Source: Cyprinodon diabolis
Lineage: Eukaryota > Chordata > Actinopteri > Cyprinodontiformes > Cyprinodontidae
DNA: 64,000 bases
Assembly: GCA_030533445.1 (NCBI GenBank)
Contig: CM060072.1
Span: 16,871,267 to 16,935,266 of the forward strand
Direction: 5' to 3'
Shown here: positions 33,901 to 46,019 of the stretch, in pieces
Layout: each line of letters starts with the position of its first letter
Position numbering within the stretch: the stretch's first letter is position 1
The notes under the pieces: generated by a model
Databases searched by the model: none
Told to the model about the DNA's origin: nothing
The model's input: the letters and a program-made list of their open reading frames with translations, nothing else
Program-made: the position numbers and the translations under genes

Positions 33901-35410
33901 CTTTAACATCTTCCGAAACTCAGATGGCGAGCAATTGAGATCTGATAAAAAAATGGATCAAAGTTGAAGGACGTGAACCTGCCCCATGTGTTCCTTAACT
34001 TTTTCTTTATCCCATCAAAACCTAATTCAGTCACACTCAGAAGCATTACAGTACCATTGATTTTTACTGTGACATTAAATTGGATATCATTACCATAGAC
34101 GGGCCTGGTATGGGCACTTAAGTTTTTGAATTCCTCTTTTTGCTATAATGCTTTTTCGTTTTAACTGCTTTATTTTCTTGCTTGACTCTTCTAAATTAAT
34201 ACTGCTGAATATTCAAGACAAACCAAATGGAAACAACTCTTGCAATGCTAATGACAGGAGCATGTTTTTTTTTTTTGGTTTTGACATTCCTACTGATAAT
34301 TGTAAATAAGTGCAATGATAAGTGGCTCATTATTTTTCCAATAGCTAAATTAGGTTAATTGTTTTCAAAGGATATTGTTAGATTTCCCATTTAAATGTCA
34401 AAGCAGTCACTTCAGCAGTGGTTTGTTCTTTACTTGAAGTGGACCCGTACTCTTAGTGCATTACGAATGGAGAAGATGGCAGCAGCTGAGTTACCACAGA
34501 TAATTAAACTATGACCTTTAACAGCAGTCAATCTGCTATTCTCATTGTTGCAAGGACACCACATGGATGACACATAAACACACACTCTTAGATTCAATCA
34601 GGCAAAAACACGTTTACATTCACCCATGAGCGTCAGGTTTTGCTCCTCAAACTTGAATATAATGCAGTGCAGCTCCTTGCTGACTCTTATGCCATTGTCT
34701 CTTGACAGCGTTTGCTGTTTTTTTCTACCATTGTCTAACCTGTCAAGCTCTGCCAAAATATGTTTTCTGTCTTCCCCATGGCTCTGTGCACACATGCTTC
34801 CTTCCAATTATCTGAGGAGAGAGGCAGGAAAAGAAAACTGGGTTGATAAATCTGAGGAGCTTCTGACAGAGGAATGTTTCACAAGGTGGTTCTGCTTCTT
34901 TCTTCCAACCCTTCCTTCCTTTTTTTATGATTCATTTTTACACAGTCTCACATAACTTAGCCTTAGCTACTGACATCTCTTTGCTCTTTTTGTATCTTAG
35001 ACTGAGGGATATATGACTCAGGGCAACAAAAAGGTGAGTTGGGGCTTAAGAAAAAAAAACAAAAAAACATATAAAAAGACAGATAACTGGGTTCTAATTA
35101 GTGAGGCTGCAGAAATAAATGTGTACATCTCTTCTAGGCTCTGATTGTTGGCATCTTGATTATTCTATTTGGAAAAATGTGCATGTTTTAGCACAAGACA
35201 TCTGCCATTCCTTAGCTGTGTGCAGAGGAACAATGCCCTGATGAAATGAACACAGTAATTAAGCTGCAAAAATGTCTAACAGCTAAAGATAAGGGGAGAT
35301 TACAACAAGCAGAAACCATAGAGAGCAGGGTTAAAGTAATGCCAAAACACCTTAAGTTGTAATAGAAGCTGTGGAAGAAAAAAGAGATAATTCAACCTAA
35401 CTACAATTCC
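33900..35410. other. Non-coding stretch with one exon-like block
   Basis: On the minus strand a pyrimidine-rich CTCTCTCCTCAG acceptor precedes an open block of about 220 bp (34598-34817), including KELHCIIFKFEEQNLTLMGE. No domain or partner exon was recognised. 35120-35290 is a low-repeat block that might be conserved non-coding sequence. Confidence 0.35.
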
Positions 35411-35414
35411 AAAG

Positions 35415-36800
35415 CACAGATCAGGACTTTTTCTACCTCCCATCAGAGCTCATATAGATGAAATGACTATCCTCACCTCAACCAAGGTATGTTCAAGTAA
35501 TATTACTTGACAAGCTTTTGGTGAAAATACAATGAGCCCATTTAGAGATAAAGCCAAACAAGTCCAGGGGCATTTTAGTCGTTAAGGGTAAGCTGTTGGA
35601 AAATTGATTTTTACGCTGTTAAGAAGGCCATACCAACAGAGTCAGATAAACCATTCAAGAGCATTTGGCAATAGAATGATATTTTCACTAAGGGAAAAAG
35701 ACTAAGTGGTTTAACTCAAACATGACAAATACAACTTTGAGAAAATTGATAAGACCATGCTCCTGAGCAGGCTGAACCTTTGGTCTCTTCAGTTTGGACT
35801 TTTGCCAAGGTTTATTTGACCTCTCACCATCTATGAGATTCTAAAAGATGAAAAAACTGGAGAGATTGGTAAGCTTTGCTGAAAAATGTGGCTGGTGCGC
35901 CACAAATGCTTCAACAACAAAGGTTCTGTTTGAACAATGTATCTTTGAGCTTCAAATAAGCCTTCCAAAGACTGGAAAGTATATCTTCTGACCCATTCAT
36001 ATCCAAAGCAGCTTCTACTTTGGTGATTAAAAGGAAATGGAAACAATTTACAATGGGGCAGAGAAGGCTTCGGACATGGAAAGAACAGACCATCATGGGA
36101 TAGAACAGGTCCAAATGAACACTGACAGTCTTTGATAAGGTGCTTTGGCATGAACAGGTTATAAGATGTGCAAAGACTGTCTCTCAGGCCAAGCTGTTGA
36201 GAACTAAAGTCGTGGTATGATGAAGATCCACAGATGCTACCTTTGCTCATATTCTGCGACCCTGAGACATACTGTATTCTGGTTGGCTGTAAAATAAGAC
36301 TGTCCCAAAGCTATTAATCCTGGTGGGATAACCATGTCCGAAAGTGCCTAGCAGCTGTACTGCAGTTGAGACAAATTAAGATCAATGGCTTTCTTCTTCC
36401 ATCAAGCCATCTTGGAATAGTGAGAGGATTCATTTGGAAAGGTTTAAAGCAAGCAAAAGCCCAGATAACATCAGTCCGCAACCTCTACAAGCAGCAAGAG
36501 AATGAAGGGTGAGAGCAGACATTTCAAAAAATTTCTGCTTATCATCTGAGACTGCCAACACAAATCTCAAACCTGATCTTTTGCTCTGGTACTCCTTAAT
36601 AGACACAGTGTACATTTTAGAGTGCATGGTTCCTAGGACGCTTAAGGCCTTTAGATGCAAGAACCTTAGGTATGCTTAACCGACCACTGACCTGACAATA
36701 AGAATGGAGTGCCAGAACTGGGCTTCAGAAGCTTTGTGGGAAGGTCAACCGTCAACCTGCAGCATAACTGATGAGCCCTCTTGAGATCTTGTAGGCTATC
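35415..36800 (+). pseudogene. Decayed non-LTR retrotransposon ORF: RT end, CCHC finger, restriction-like endonuclease
   Basis: Fragments in successive plus-strand frames follow the C-terminal order of endonuclease-bearing LINEs of the R2/NeSL/HERO type found in fish. At 35433 LPPIRAHIDEMT matches the reverse-transcriptase xxDD box, with the second Asp now Glu. At 35548 IKPNKSRGILVVKGKLLEN follows. At 35763 LSRLNLWSLQFGLLPRF then PLTIYEI matches the thumb region. At 36007 KAASTLVIKRKWKQ and, at 36235, CYLC..ATLRH followed by VGCK form the CCHC finger. At about 36550 KPDLLLW...VYILE fits the PD-x14-E motif of the restriction-like nuclease, and FVGRSTVNL lies near 36740. At least three frameshifts and many stops make it long dead. 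Confidence 0.8.
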
Positions 36801-36804
36801 ATCT

Positions 36805-39056
36805 AATACACAGGAAAAGGAGGACCCTAATGAAGACCCCAGTTAAGTTTTAGACTTCATTAGATCAACCCTGATTGTTCTTCCTGTAACATTTATTCTG
36901 TGGGTACCAAGATCACTTAATGGATTGTTCGAGCTAGACCAAATATAGAACTAAAGAGCTGCATTAAATTGAATTCATTGAAAAAAACAGTTTAAGCATG
37001 ATAGGCAACATAAACAATTTTATGTAGTGGGGAATGTTGATAAGCAAATTAGTAGGATAAATTAAAACCTGAATTAATAAGGGTTAAATAAAAAAATGGC
37101 AAAGGGTTCTACCTTTTTCTACGGAAAATGTATGTAAAATGTAAATTTGTATATAGATAAATTAAACAAAGTCCCAGGGCCATACTTTCCATAGATACTC
37201 AACATTTTGCTTTAAAGCAACCCATTTACAAAAATATTAGCACTTGTTTTTCCAATTACATCACTATGCAAGTATATTATGCAAGGTTATTGTATAAGAT
37301 TTAGGTCTGGAAAATGAAATGGTGAACTGAAAAGCTCATTCATAACAGCAAGCTTTATAGTTTTCTATAACTTGGGCTTTGATTGTCATACTTCCAGTTG
37401 TTTTGAAAGTTTTAATAATCAGTATGACTGTAGATCTGAGAAAGTTTGGCTTTATTATGACTTATTCAAATGGTATATTCACTTGTAAACTACTTAACAA
37501 AAACTCATAGCGAAAATGAATAACTCAAAGTGAAAAATCAATATAAAAGTTATTCAAGGTGGCAACAGTTAGTACATTGGCAGGGATTTTGTTATTACTT
37601 ACTTTTCAATCCTAAATCACTAAATAGATTTGATTAACTGAAAAGCTGGATCTTTCAATTATGTTTGTGGAATGTTGCTGCCGCATAACCATTAATGATA
37701 AACAAAAAGGTAGTTACATACATTATATTGTTTAAAAAGATTAATAAAAATGGACAGACAGAGTATCAATTTCTTTAATTTAAGCTATTTCTCCTGCATT
37801 TTTTAAAAGTTCACATCAACTGTATAAAATTAAATATTTATGAATAGAGAATAAATGTATAGATCCAGAGATTCTTTTTCCATGCAATTTAAGAGAATAG
37901 CTCCAGAAGGTCAGACAGCAGTTGTGATTATTAATGTCCCTTTCAAGGCTCAGCTGATGGCAGACAGCATTTACAGGGATTCAAATGATCCTTTGAGGGG
38001 AATGCTCTCTCTTTCCAACCAATTGGGAGCAGCGCCAAATCAGAAGCAGCGAAGGTGCACTTTTCTCCCTGGCTAATGACCATAAAGTGAATATACATCT
38101 CCTCACCGTCCTGACCACTAAATCTGCAGAGAATAGACCTTCCTCCCATCATCACAGCTTCCCACTGCAGGGATGATAAAATGGGATTGTAAAAATGTGG
38201 TCTAGAAAGAGACAGAAACTCTCACCTTCCTTTCCTGTCTGTGGTATTTTGTTTTTTTCCCAAGGAGCTTGTGAGCATTGCTTTTCCTACCTAGTCTGCC
38301 TTTTTGGATCCCAGAGAGCAGCGGGATGCTATGAGCCCGTCGCTCAGTTTACATCCGTCACAGTAATGGTCCCTGTCCTCTCTCAGAGCCTTGTGGCCAC
38401 CAATGAGTAGAATAGGTGTAATTTATTAATATTGTCCCTATTATCATATATTCTTGGTTTCTCATCTACAATGAATATCATCATACTGAATTATGCCTGC
38501 AGGTACTATTATGTCTTTAGAGCCTACAAATAAATCTGATAATACGCCCTCTATAACAGAGTTATTCTTTTGTCTTGACGAATGTCTTTAGGCTGAGGAT
38601 CATTTTTCACTCACTTTAGAGTGATTTACACACAAAGTTCAACACAATGGATTTAAATATTCTAAACATTGCTTTCTAAAGCATTGAAAAGACTTAAATA
38701 CAATGCAGGGTAATTTTTAGACATTCTAGACCTGTACATGTGTGTACAATAGAGAAGTTTGAATCCCTGTTTATTGCCTTTATTCATGGAGTTCACTTAT
38801 TCTTAAAGTGTATGCAGGGGTTCTCTCCAGGTATCAATCATATTGTTAACTCTCCTCTTGCATTCAGTTCATAAGGCCTGAAACAGAATTTTAAATCAGA
38901 AAAAATTCTCAATGTCCTTTTTCAACTTAAAATTTTATATTTTTTTTTTTCCTAAAATGATCCCAACAATAAACATGGTACAATATTACTTTTTTAAATA
39001 TCCCCATCTAAGTGGAGATTTTTCTAAGATTTATCGGTGGCAGACAAAAATATGAC
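36805..39056. other. Non-coding stretch with a candidate conserved block
   Basis: 37850-38180 is non-repetitive, of balanced base composition and open in places on both strands without protein-like features. Vertebrate conserved non-coding elements often look like this. The rest is AT-rich and featureless. Confidence 0.4.
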
Positions 39057-39061
39057 AGGAC

Positions 39062-39730
39062 TGTCATGGCTCAGAACGGAGGACCCAGTATTCAAGGCAG
39101 ACAGAAAGACGGATTTCTCAAAAACGTTTATTTTAAAATGGTTGTGGATCTGCAGTAGTATTGGCAAGGGCGACAATCGCAGGAACCTCTGCAGAAGGGA
39201 AACACAGGTTAGTGACCACGTAAATCTGGCGGAGAAAGATTATGAAAGTGAGTCATTAACCTGGTTTACTAGTTCAGTCCAAGCCCAGAGAATGAGGTAG
39301 GATTCAGCCAAAGGGCTGCCAACAAGATGTGGCGGGTGCCGCCAAGAGTTTCCCCGACACTGCAGCCTCAGAGGACGGAGAACAAGCCGGTGGGAAAAGG
39401 ACGTGCTCATGATTCAGAACAAAGAGATCAGAAATCTAAAGAGCTTTCAGAGGGAAATCCAGGTCAGCTCCAAGTTCAGCAAAAAAGGCAGATTCCAGCA
39501 GGAGTCCATAGACAGGTAAGGCAAACAGATCAGACAGGAACAGGGAGGCTCAATGGTTGAAAGGCAGAACAGGTCAGAATCAGGTAATCAGAGACACTAA
39601 GATAACGCTGAATCACTCCCACCACTGGCTCAAGAGAAATCATCTGGCCAAGTTGACTGGTTAGAGAGTTGGTTAAAGACAAGTAAGAGCAGGTGGATCA
39701 GATGAACGGTAATGAGAACTCCACTCACTT
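39062..39730 (-). mobile_element. LTR family B, reverse orientation
   Basis: The minus strand ends GAGCCATGACA at 39062, with AATAAACG about 70 bp upstream. It shares the GGCACCCGCCACATCTTGTT box, the GGACTGAACTAGTAAACCAG stretch and TTCTGCAGAGGTTCCTGC with the copies at 29590 and 45270. Homology reaches at least 39718. I found no matching 5-bp duplication for AGGAC (39057-39061), so the start may be truncated. Confidence 0.65.
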
Positions 39731-39893
39731 GACATGGCAGCCAAGGGATTAGAAATGCGTTGACATGACATGATCCAAATGTAACAATATAGCCACCTTG
39801 TGGGGATGTGTGCTGTTTTCCATCCTACAGAGGGCATAATGAGTGGGAATGTACTTTGGAATGTACAGGTTGTGGTGATCAAAATGCACCAAC

Positions 39894-40172
39894 ATGGTAA
39901 ATGGCCTATACTTTTATAGCAACTTTTTGGGTCAGGAGACTCCATAGTCTCTTATGTTATTTTACCCATTTACACTCTGATGATGGCAAGCTACACTGTA
40001 ACCACAACTGCTCCGGGGCACACTGACAGAAGTGGATCTGGCACATAGATGCTTCTAGTGGGCCCTTTGACCAACAACAGTAGGCAATATAAGTGAGGTG
40101 TCTTATCCAAGGCCACAATAAGTGAGATAGACAGAGCAGAGATTTGAACAGGTTCTGCATCCTACGCCATTT
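39894..40172 (-). mobile_element. tRNA-derived SINE (AFC-like), reverse orientation
   Basis: The minus strand has a tRNA-like head (TGGCGTAGGAT, then GTTCAAATCTCTGC as B box near 40150), a GACACCTCACTTATATTGCC-type core, GCTTGCCATCATCAGAGTG, and the 3' end ..GCCATTTACCAT at 39894. The same family appears better preserved at 56930. Confidence 0.75.
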
Positions 40173-40189
40173 TATTATCACTAATCTTG

Positions 40190-42910
40190 GAGGCTGCTCA
40201 GAGCCTTTACAAGTTCTGCAGAAGACAGAACCTCAAATCCTCACTGCTTCAGTCATTAGTTTGTATTTCCCTATAGAACAAGTTCCAGAAGAGATTTTCT
40301 TACATGACCACCAGGAAAACTGTGACTCAGAAGAGGATGAGGATAAGAAGTAGATGGGAGAGTAAGATGCCCAATTATCCACTGAAGAAAAATTGCCTTA
40401 AGCTGAAAAGGAGGCATTTCTGTTTTAAAACCTGCAAGTGATATCTCTTCAAGAAATGCCAAATTTATCTCATGTGAAGAGTCATTCACTCAGTTTGCAT
40501 TGATTGGCAAGTTCTTCTTTCAGGAAAGTGCTTTTCAATGAAAAATGAAAAATGCCCTGACAAAATAAGTGTGCCCCTCGAAAAGACTGAAAATAACATA
40601 ACCAATGGTCTCCACAATCTTGATCATGACAAGTGGACTAAAATATCTACAGAGGAGCGCAGATGTCTCATTGACTCATTAATTATGACAGTCATATTTA
40701 GGTTTGATTGCAGTAATTGCTTAAAAAGGCTGTGCTACAAAACATTAAAGGGAAACACTGTTTTTTTTTTTTGTTATATTGGGCCCTTGATTTTACGTTA
40801 TTACATCATGTTCTACTCACCCATATGAGTTTTGTGTCATTTGGAGCTGTTCTGATAAAATTCTGTTAGGTTAAACTGTTCATAACTTGTTATTTATGCT
40901 ACACCAGCATTCATAACATGTAGGCGAATCACTGTCCCCCAGACATCCTCGGTTATATTTTTTATATTTATATATTTTTAAAACAAAGCACAGTGTGTAT
41001 GACACCATCTGTGCGCCGGACTGGAGTTGTGACAGGCAACCCGGGCCACAGGCGGCTACCCTTCTATTCATTCGGCTAGCTAATCTGAGTCGTTCAATTC
41101 CATTTCAAGAGCGAGATCATCTGTGGTAGTAGCACTAGACCTCTTCCAGGCTTGTGAATAAAACTAGCAGCAGTTCAGCAGACAGGAAGAATGAATGTAG
41201 CCGGTATACTTCATCTATAATACATTGTACAGTACGAAATTCTGAACCCTTTATATATTGACCCCCCCCCCAAATAATACCTTGCCACCCCTGTTTTAAA
41301 AGCCTAGCTCAACCACTGCAGGTCACCCTCCATTTATTTTCCTTTATTAGAGTGTGTTATTTCAACAAGGTGTCTTCAAACCAGGACATAAAGATTTAAA
41401 CCCCTCAACAGTTCTTCACACCAGTCTCACACTAACTACAGGATGACCGCGTTGTGGGCGTAAACAGAACCCAAATTATTATATTAGAAAAAATTCAGAT
41501 GTAGTTCATCTTTATTACAGATTAAACTTATATACATTTTATTTATTTTGTGACTAGTTAAAATAAACATTTCAAACAAAGTGTATTTTTAATTACTATT
41601 GTCCATTAATTTAATATTAAACTAATAAGAACAATCTATATCCTTGACATTTTTCTTTGTCTTATTTTTTTGTGCAACTGAGTCAATTCAAGATGTTCCC
41701 TAAGATACTGCCCTTGTCATTTCTATATTTATTTTAATTGCCTCCCATTGTCAAAATTTATTTTACCTACTTTACATTCTCCAAATTACAAACATTGGAT
41801 GGAGTAAATAATATACATTTCTTCCTATTTTTTTTTTTTTTTAAGAAAAGTCATATAAGCTGAAACTGGTATACAATCATAACTTTGGACAAATTATAGA
41901 TATTTGATATTCTTTGTGCTCTATTAAAAGAGCAGCTTGGTGTTCACGATGAAAATGGAGTGCACAATAAATGGCACTAAAGGTTACAGTGGCTAATTTT
42001 CCACCTTACAGTTTCTGGGTGTTGCTAGGCAGATTCAGTCTACCTCTTAAAGATGGTGGAGATATTTTAGCCCTCCTTATATACAGTATATACAGATGAT
42101 AACTGTGGCACATATCCAAAATTCATTATTAAAACTGTGCTGACATATCTACTTGGTATTAAGGTTTATTTAGGCTAGCAGCTTTAACTCTCAAGAAGCT
42201 AAACATTAATATGCAGTAAATTAATAATGTTCAGTTACATTTAGGCATCGAAAATAAGTTGGCCAAACAGGTTCCACCCAAATTTAGGGCCAAAAAACCC
42301 CAGCATGCTGCAGTTTTGTATGAACCAAGCTACTCAGTCAGGAACAAGCTGATAAGTTGAGCAGGAAGACAGAGAGGGGGAGGAGAGACAAGGGGTAATT
42401 CAGCGGACTCTTGGCAAAGAAGCAGGAGCAGAAAAGGGAACTGGAGATGGGGGAGGGAAAAAAAACTGCAAGAACATGAAGATGTTGAAAAGTGAAAGCT
42501 GGGTAAAAAAGTGACAACATAATTGGGAAAGGAAAGTCTCTGTTCAGCCCCCTGGGCACTGACACCACATTCAAAGAAATCTATGTCCCACATGGTTATT
42601 AAATATCAGATTTTGATAAGATTTTTGTCACTGCTCAACATTTTACAGTAGGGAAGAAAAATTAACATAATTCTCTTATTCGAACGGGCACGAAACCAAA
42701 GAGAAAGGCTGAAACCCCAAAAAAACTCAATAGATATGCCTGAAACCCACATTTCAGATTTTTTTACATTAATAATTAAACATTTTAATTTAACATGTGG
42801 CCACTGTGGGCCATAGGTTACACTCACAGAAAACATCGATTTACCCCGTAGCCATGTCTTATATTTAATTTTCATAACTGATAGTGTTTTATTGCTCATT
42901 CTTGTCATCT
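40190..42910. other. Non-coding stretch
   Basis: No gene or repeat family recognised. 42330-42600 is open on the minus strand in two frames, but this is a purine-rich low-complexity stretch on the plus strand. Confidence 0.45.
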
Positions 42911-42917
42911 TACTCTT

Positions 42918-43140
42918 TTACAGGACTCGGTTATGGGGCAGCAGTCTCAGCAGATATATGCAAACGTCCTTATCCCACAACACCCCCTCCAGGTCCTCTG
43001 GGGGATGCCTGAGGCATTTCCAGGCCAGCCAAGGGACATAGTCCCCTCCTTCTGGAGGAGCCTTCCAGGAGTCCACCAGAATAGCTGCCCAATTCCACTC
43101 AGTTGACACATCTGAACCTCTGATTCGAACCTCTCCCTAA
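42918..43140 (-). pseudogene. LINE ORF2 C-terminal fragment
   Basis: Read on the minus strand with frame changes, the translation gives DYVPWLAWKCLRHPPEDLEG then VLWDKDVCIYLLRLLP. This matches the usual end of fish LINE ORF2 proteins (RDY.S.LAWE.LG.PPEELE...VW..LLRLLPP). The reverse transcriptase core is absent. The fragment is old, with stops and frameshifts. Confidence 0.6.
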
Positions 43141-43289
43141 TTGTCAAAACCCTATATAAGGAATTTCCCAGCCAATTTTAGGGGGGAAGCTTATTTCAGC
43201 CACCTTCAGTGTTTTAGTGATTCTGTCATATTAACCTGAAAAGACTCTTCTAAAATGTAGCCTAGGCGGAAGTTTAACTGAAGAAACTC

Positions 43290-43760
43290 ATTGCTTTCCT
43301 TCATCCACCTGCGACACAGCCAATCAGCTTTGAACCACGCCTCCACGAAAGCCAATCGGGATCCGACCTCCAGCTCCTCCTCCACCATCGTAGGTAAAGC
43401 TTCATCAGTGTCATTCCTCCAGGACTCTTACTGCGTTCCCTGTTCTCATCTTAACCGGTCCGGCAGAAGACCGCCATGTTGAGCCTGGTTCTGCTAGAGG
43501 TTTCTTCCCAATGGGGAGTTTTTCCTCTCCACCATTGCTTTATGCTTGCTCATCATGGACAGGTTCTCTCAACCTGTGTTATCCAACTGGACTTCAATCT
43601 TCCAGGTCCCTGAGTGAAGCTGTAGTATCAGCCAACGCTGTCCACTGGATCTCCCCATAAAACTCAGCATACCGTCACGCTAACCAGCAGTCTACAGACT
43701 GACCAACTTCATCTATATCCACTCCACTACCAGTTTCAGGCCTGGGGGGGAAACAGCCCT
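43290..43760 (+). repeat. Unclassified teleost interspersed repeat
   Basis: Contains GGTTCTGCTAGAGGTTTCTT followed by GGGGAGTTTTTCCTCTCCAC and TGCTTGCTCAT, a combination that recurs widely in fish genomes as I remember it. I cannot assign it to a class, and the boundaries are approximate. Confidence 0.45.
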
Positions 43761-43764
43761 GTTC

Positions 43765-45265
43765 TTTGCTCCTGCTCATGCATATCTATCAAATTAAGCG
43801 CTATGTTTCCTACCGAGGTCTGAGCACCAAAGACAAAGTAATTGTATCAATACGTTTCTCCTAATTGTCTTTTCTCTTCATGTGAGTTTTTCAAATTGAA
43901 ATAAACTTTAGAAATATGCCAAGCTGTTAATATACATTTTTATTGTGTGCTTGATAAAAAAAAGAAAATTATAGAAAACAAAAAGCCTATTACAGATTAT
44001 ATGCTGGTGTGAAAAATGACACTGTTTTCTGCACCTTTTCCTTCATCAAACAGGGACCACTTACGGATTAATTTGCAAATCCACTTGAGCTGGAGGACAA
44101 ATGAAAGTCAGAAGCCATGCAATTGCTAAAAAGTTTATTCCATCCTATTCCACTGATTGAAAACATCAGCACTCTTTTCTTTCTTCTATTAAAGAACACT
44201 GTGTTTTTTAAAAGGAAAGAAAGCGATTCCAGGCTAGACGGATCCTCTGCATTACAATTCTGATGGCTGAATGCCTCTCACATGAAGCACTTTTCATGAA
44301 GCAAGCCCTTTGATGTCATTATCTGCTGCTGCACCGCTGTATACATTAAAGACTTAGTTCTCTTGCACAGGATTATGGTAGAGGAATGACTTTACTGTGT
44401 TTAACAGTACTGTGTGGGAGTATTAATACAAATCACAGCAGGAAACCTCAGCTTCTTATTTTTACCGGAGGTAATTTTTTTGTGTGCTCTGGAAATATAT
44501 TTTTTAAACTAACCCTCATTCAGCCAAAAGTTATTTATTCTTTTACTTTTACTCACCCGTAAAATAATCTTATTTTTATACTGTTTTATGTTTAAATGAG
44601 GGCTTCTGTTATTACAGTATTTCACCAAAATTATTTAGCTTAGAACAAGCAATGTCACCCCTGACCCATTACTTCAGGTTTTGCTAATGTATTCAGTTTG
44701 CTCATGTACTCAATTCTTTGAACTCAGATTTAAGAGAGAACTATGAAAATTCTCTTTCCAATGACAGCAAATGTGTCTTCCTTTGTTGCAATAGCGTCCT
44801 TAAAGCATTTGCAACAACTAGTATTGAGTCTTTTGTATCAGCATGGAGGAATTTTGACAAACTGTTTGTATGATTATTGAAATATAAACACAATTTATTC
44901 CCTTTAAAAAACAAAAATTGTACAAGCACTAAGAAAATCTGTCCTGTTAAGCTGCACAGATGGGTACATTGCCTGAAAATCCCTGCTTCCTAGAAATCTT
45001 TCTGACCTGTTCCTTAGTTGTGTAAATTCTTCCTAAAATAAGACTGCTGGCTGCTGAGCAGGACCGTGTGGAAGAGAGAATCACATTTTGAGAGTCACAC
45101 TTTAGTTTATTTATCAAAGTGGTTCAGTGTATAACATATGTAAAGTTGCATTTTATGGAAAGATGTAACTAGATCAAGCTAGACCAACTTTATTGTAGGG
45201 TATGTTTTTTGCTTTTATTTAGCTTTTAAAGATTGTTTTAAAACCATTAAAGAAAAATGAAAGCG
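43765..45265. other. Non-coding stretch with a candidate conserved block
   Basis: 44030-44420 is non-repetitive with balanced composition and no coding signal. The remainder is AT-rich. Nothing else was identified. Confidence 0.4.
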
Positions 45266-45269
45266 GGAG

Positions 45270-46015
45270 CTACTGGGAACTTAACCAAGGAACTGGCTCT
45301 GCCCAGTTTCTCATTACTGCTCTTCTGGTTCACCTGCTCCAGTCTCTATTTAACTTGCCTTCTTCCAGTCATCAGTGCTAGATTAATTGAGCCCTTAGTG
45401 AGAGTTCTCTAGGGCACCTGTGTGATTCTGATGGCCTGATGCTGACCTGTTCTCTGGACATCTGAGCCAGCCTGTCCCCATTCTAATCTGTTTACCTTTG
45501 CACTCCTGCGGGAATTCTGCCTGTCTGTGTACCGAATTAGGAACTAATTGCTGCCACCGTCCTGGATTTCCCTTCGGTACCTCTTCGGATTTCTGGACTC
45601 CTGGCTCTGACCACCGAGCATGTGTTTAACACCAGCTTTGGCATCGCCCTCTGGATTATCCTGCCTTCCCTCGTCTGCTCAGTTCTGATCTCCTGCCTTT
45701 TCTTTGGCCTGCAGGACTTCAGAGTTTGGGACTCTCAGGGCAGCACCTGCTGCATCTTGTTGGCAGCCAACCGGCTGGAACCAATCTCTTCTTTTGGGCA
45801 CGGACTGAACTTTAAAACCAGGTTAGTGGCTCACAATATTCCTCCGTCAAATAAATTGGTCACTAACTTGTGTTCTCTCCCTGCAGAGATTCCTGCCTTA
45901 GATGCCCAAGCTGTTCTCTGCAGTTCCATCTTGAATAAACATTTTGTCAAACCTAACAGTCTCTCTGCCTCGAAGACTGGGGCTTTCTGCTCTGAGCCTG
46001 CCAGGTTTGTTTAGT
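45270..46015 (+). mobile_element. LTR family B copy
   Basis: Aligned by eye with the reverse copies at 39062 and 48022: GTGAGAGTTCTCTAG, CCTTCGGTACCTCTTCGGAT, GGGCAGCACCTGCTGCATCT and GGACTGAACTTTAAAACCAG occur in the same order. AATAAACATTTTG lies at about 45935. The 130-codon frame at 45622-46014 crosses LTR sequence and is not a gene. Ends are unresolved and no target duplication was found. Confidence 0.6.
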
Positions 46016-46019
46016 AAGA

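Noticed and set aside
33718..33967. Tyr/Ile repeat frames on both strands
   Set aside because: Translation of the (TA)n tract.
35831..36250. 139-codon minus-strand open frame
   Set aside because: It is antisense to the decayed LINE whose plus-strand motifs (RKWK, CCHC finger) are clear.
45622..46014. 130-codon plus-strand open frame
   Set aside because: It lies inside an LTR family B copy whose other copies do not keep the frame.
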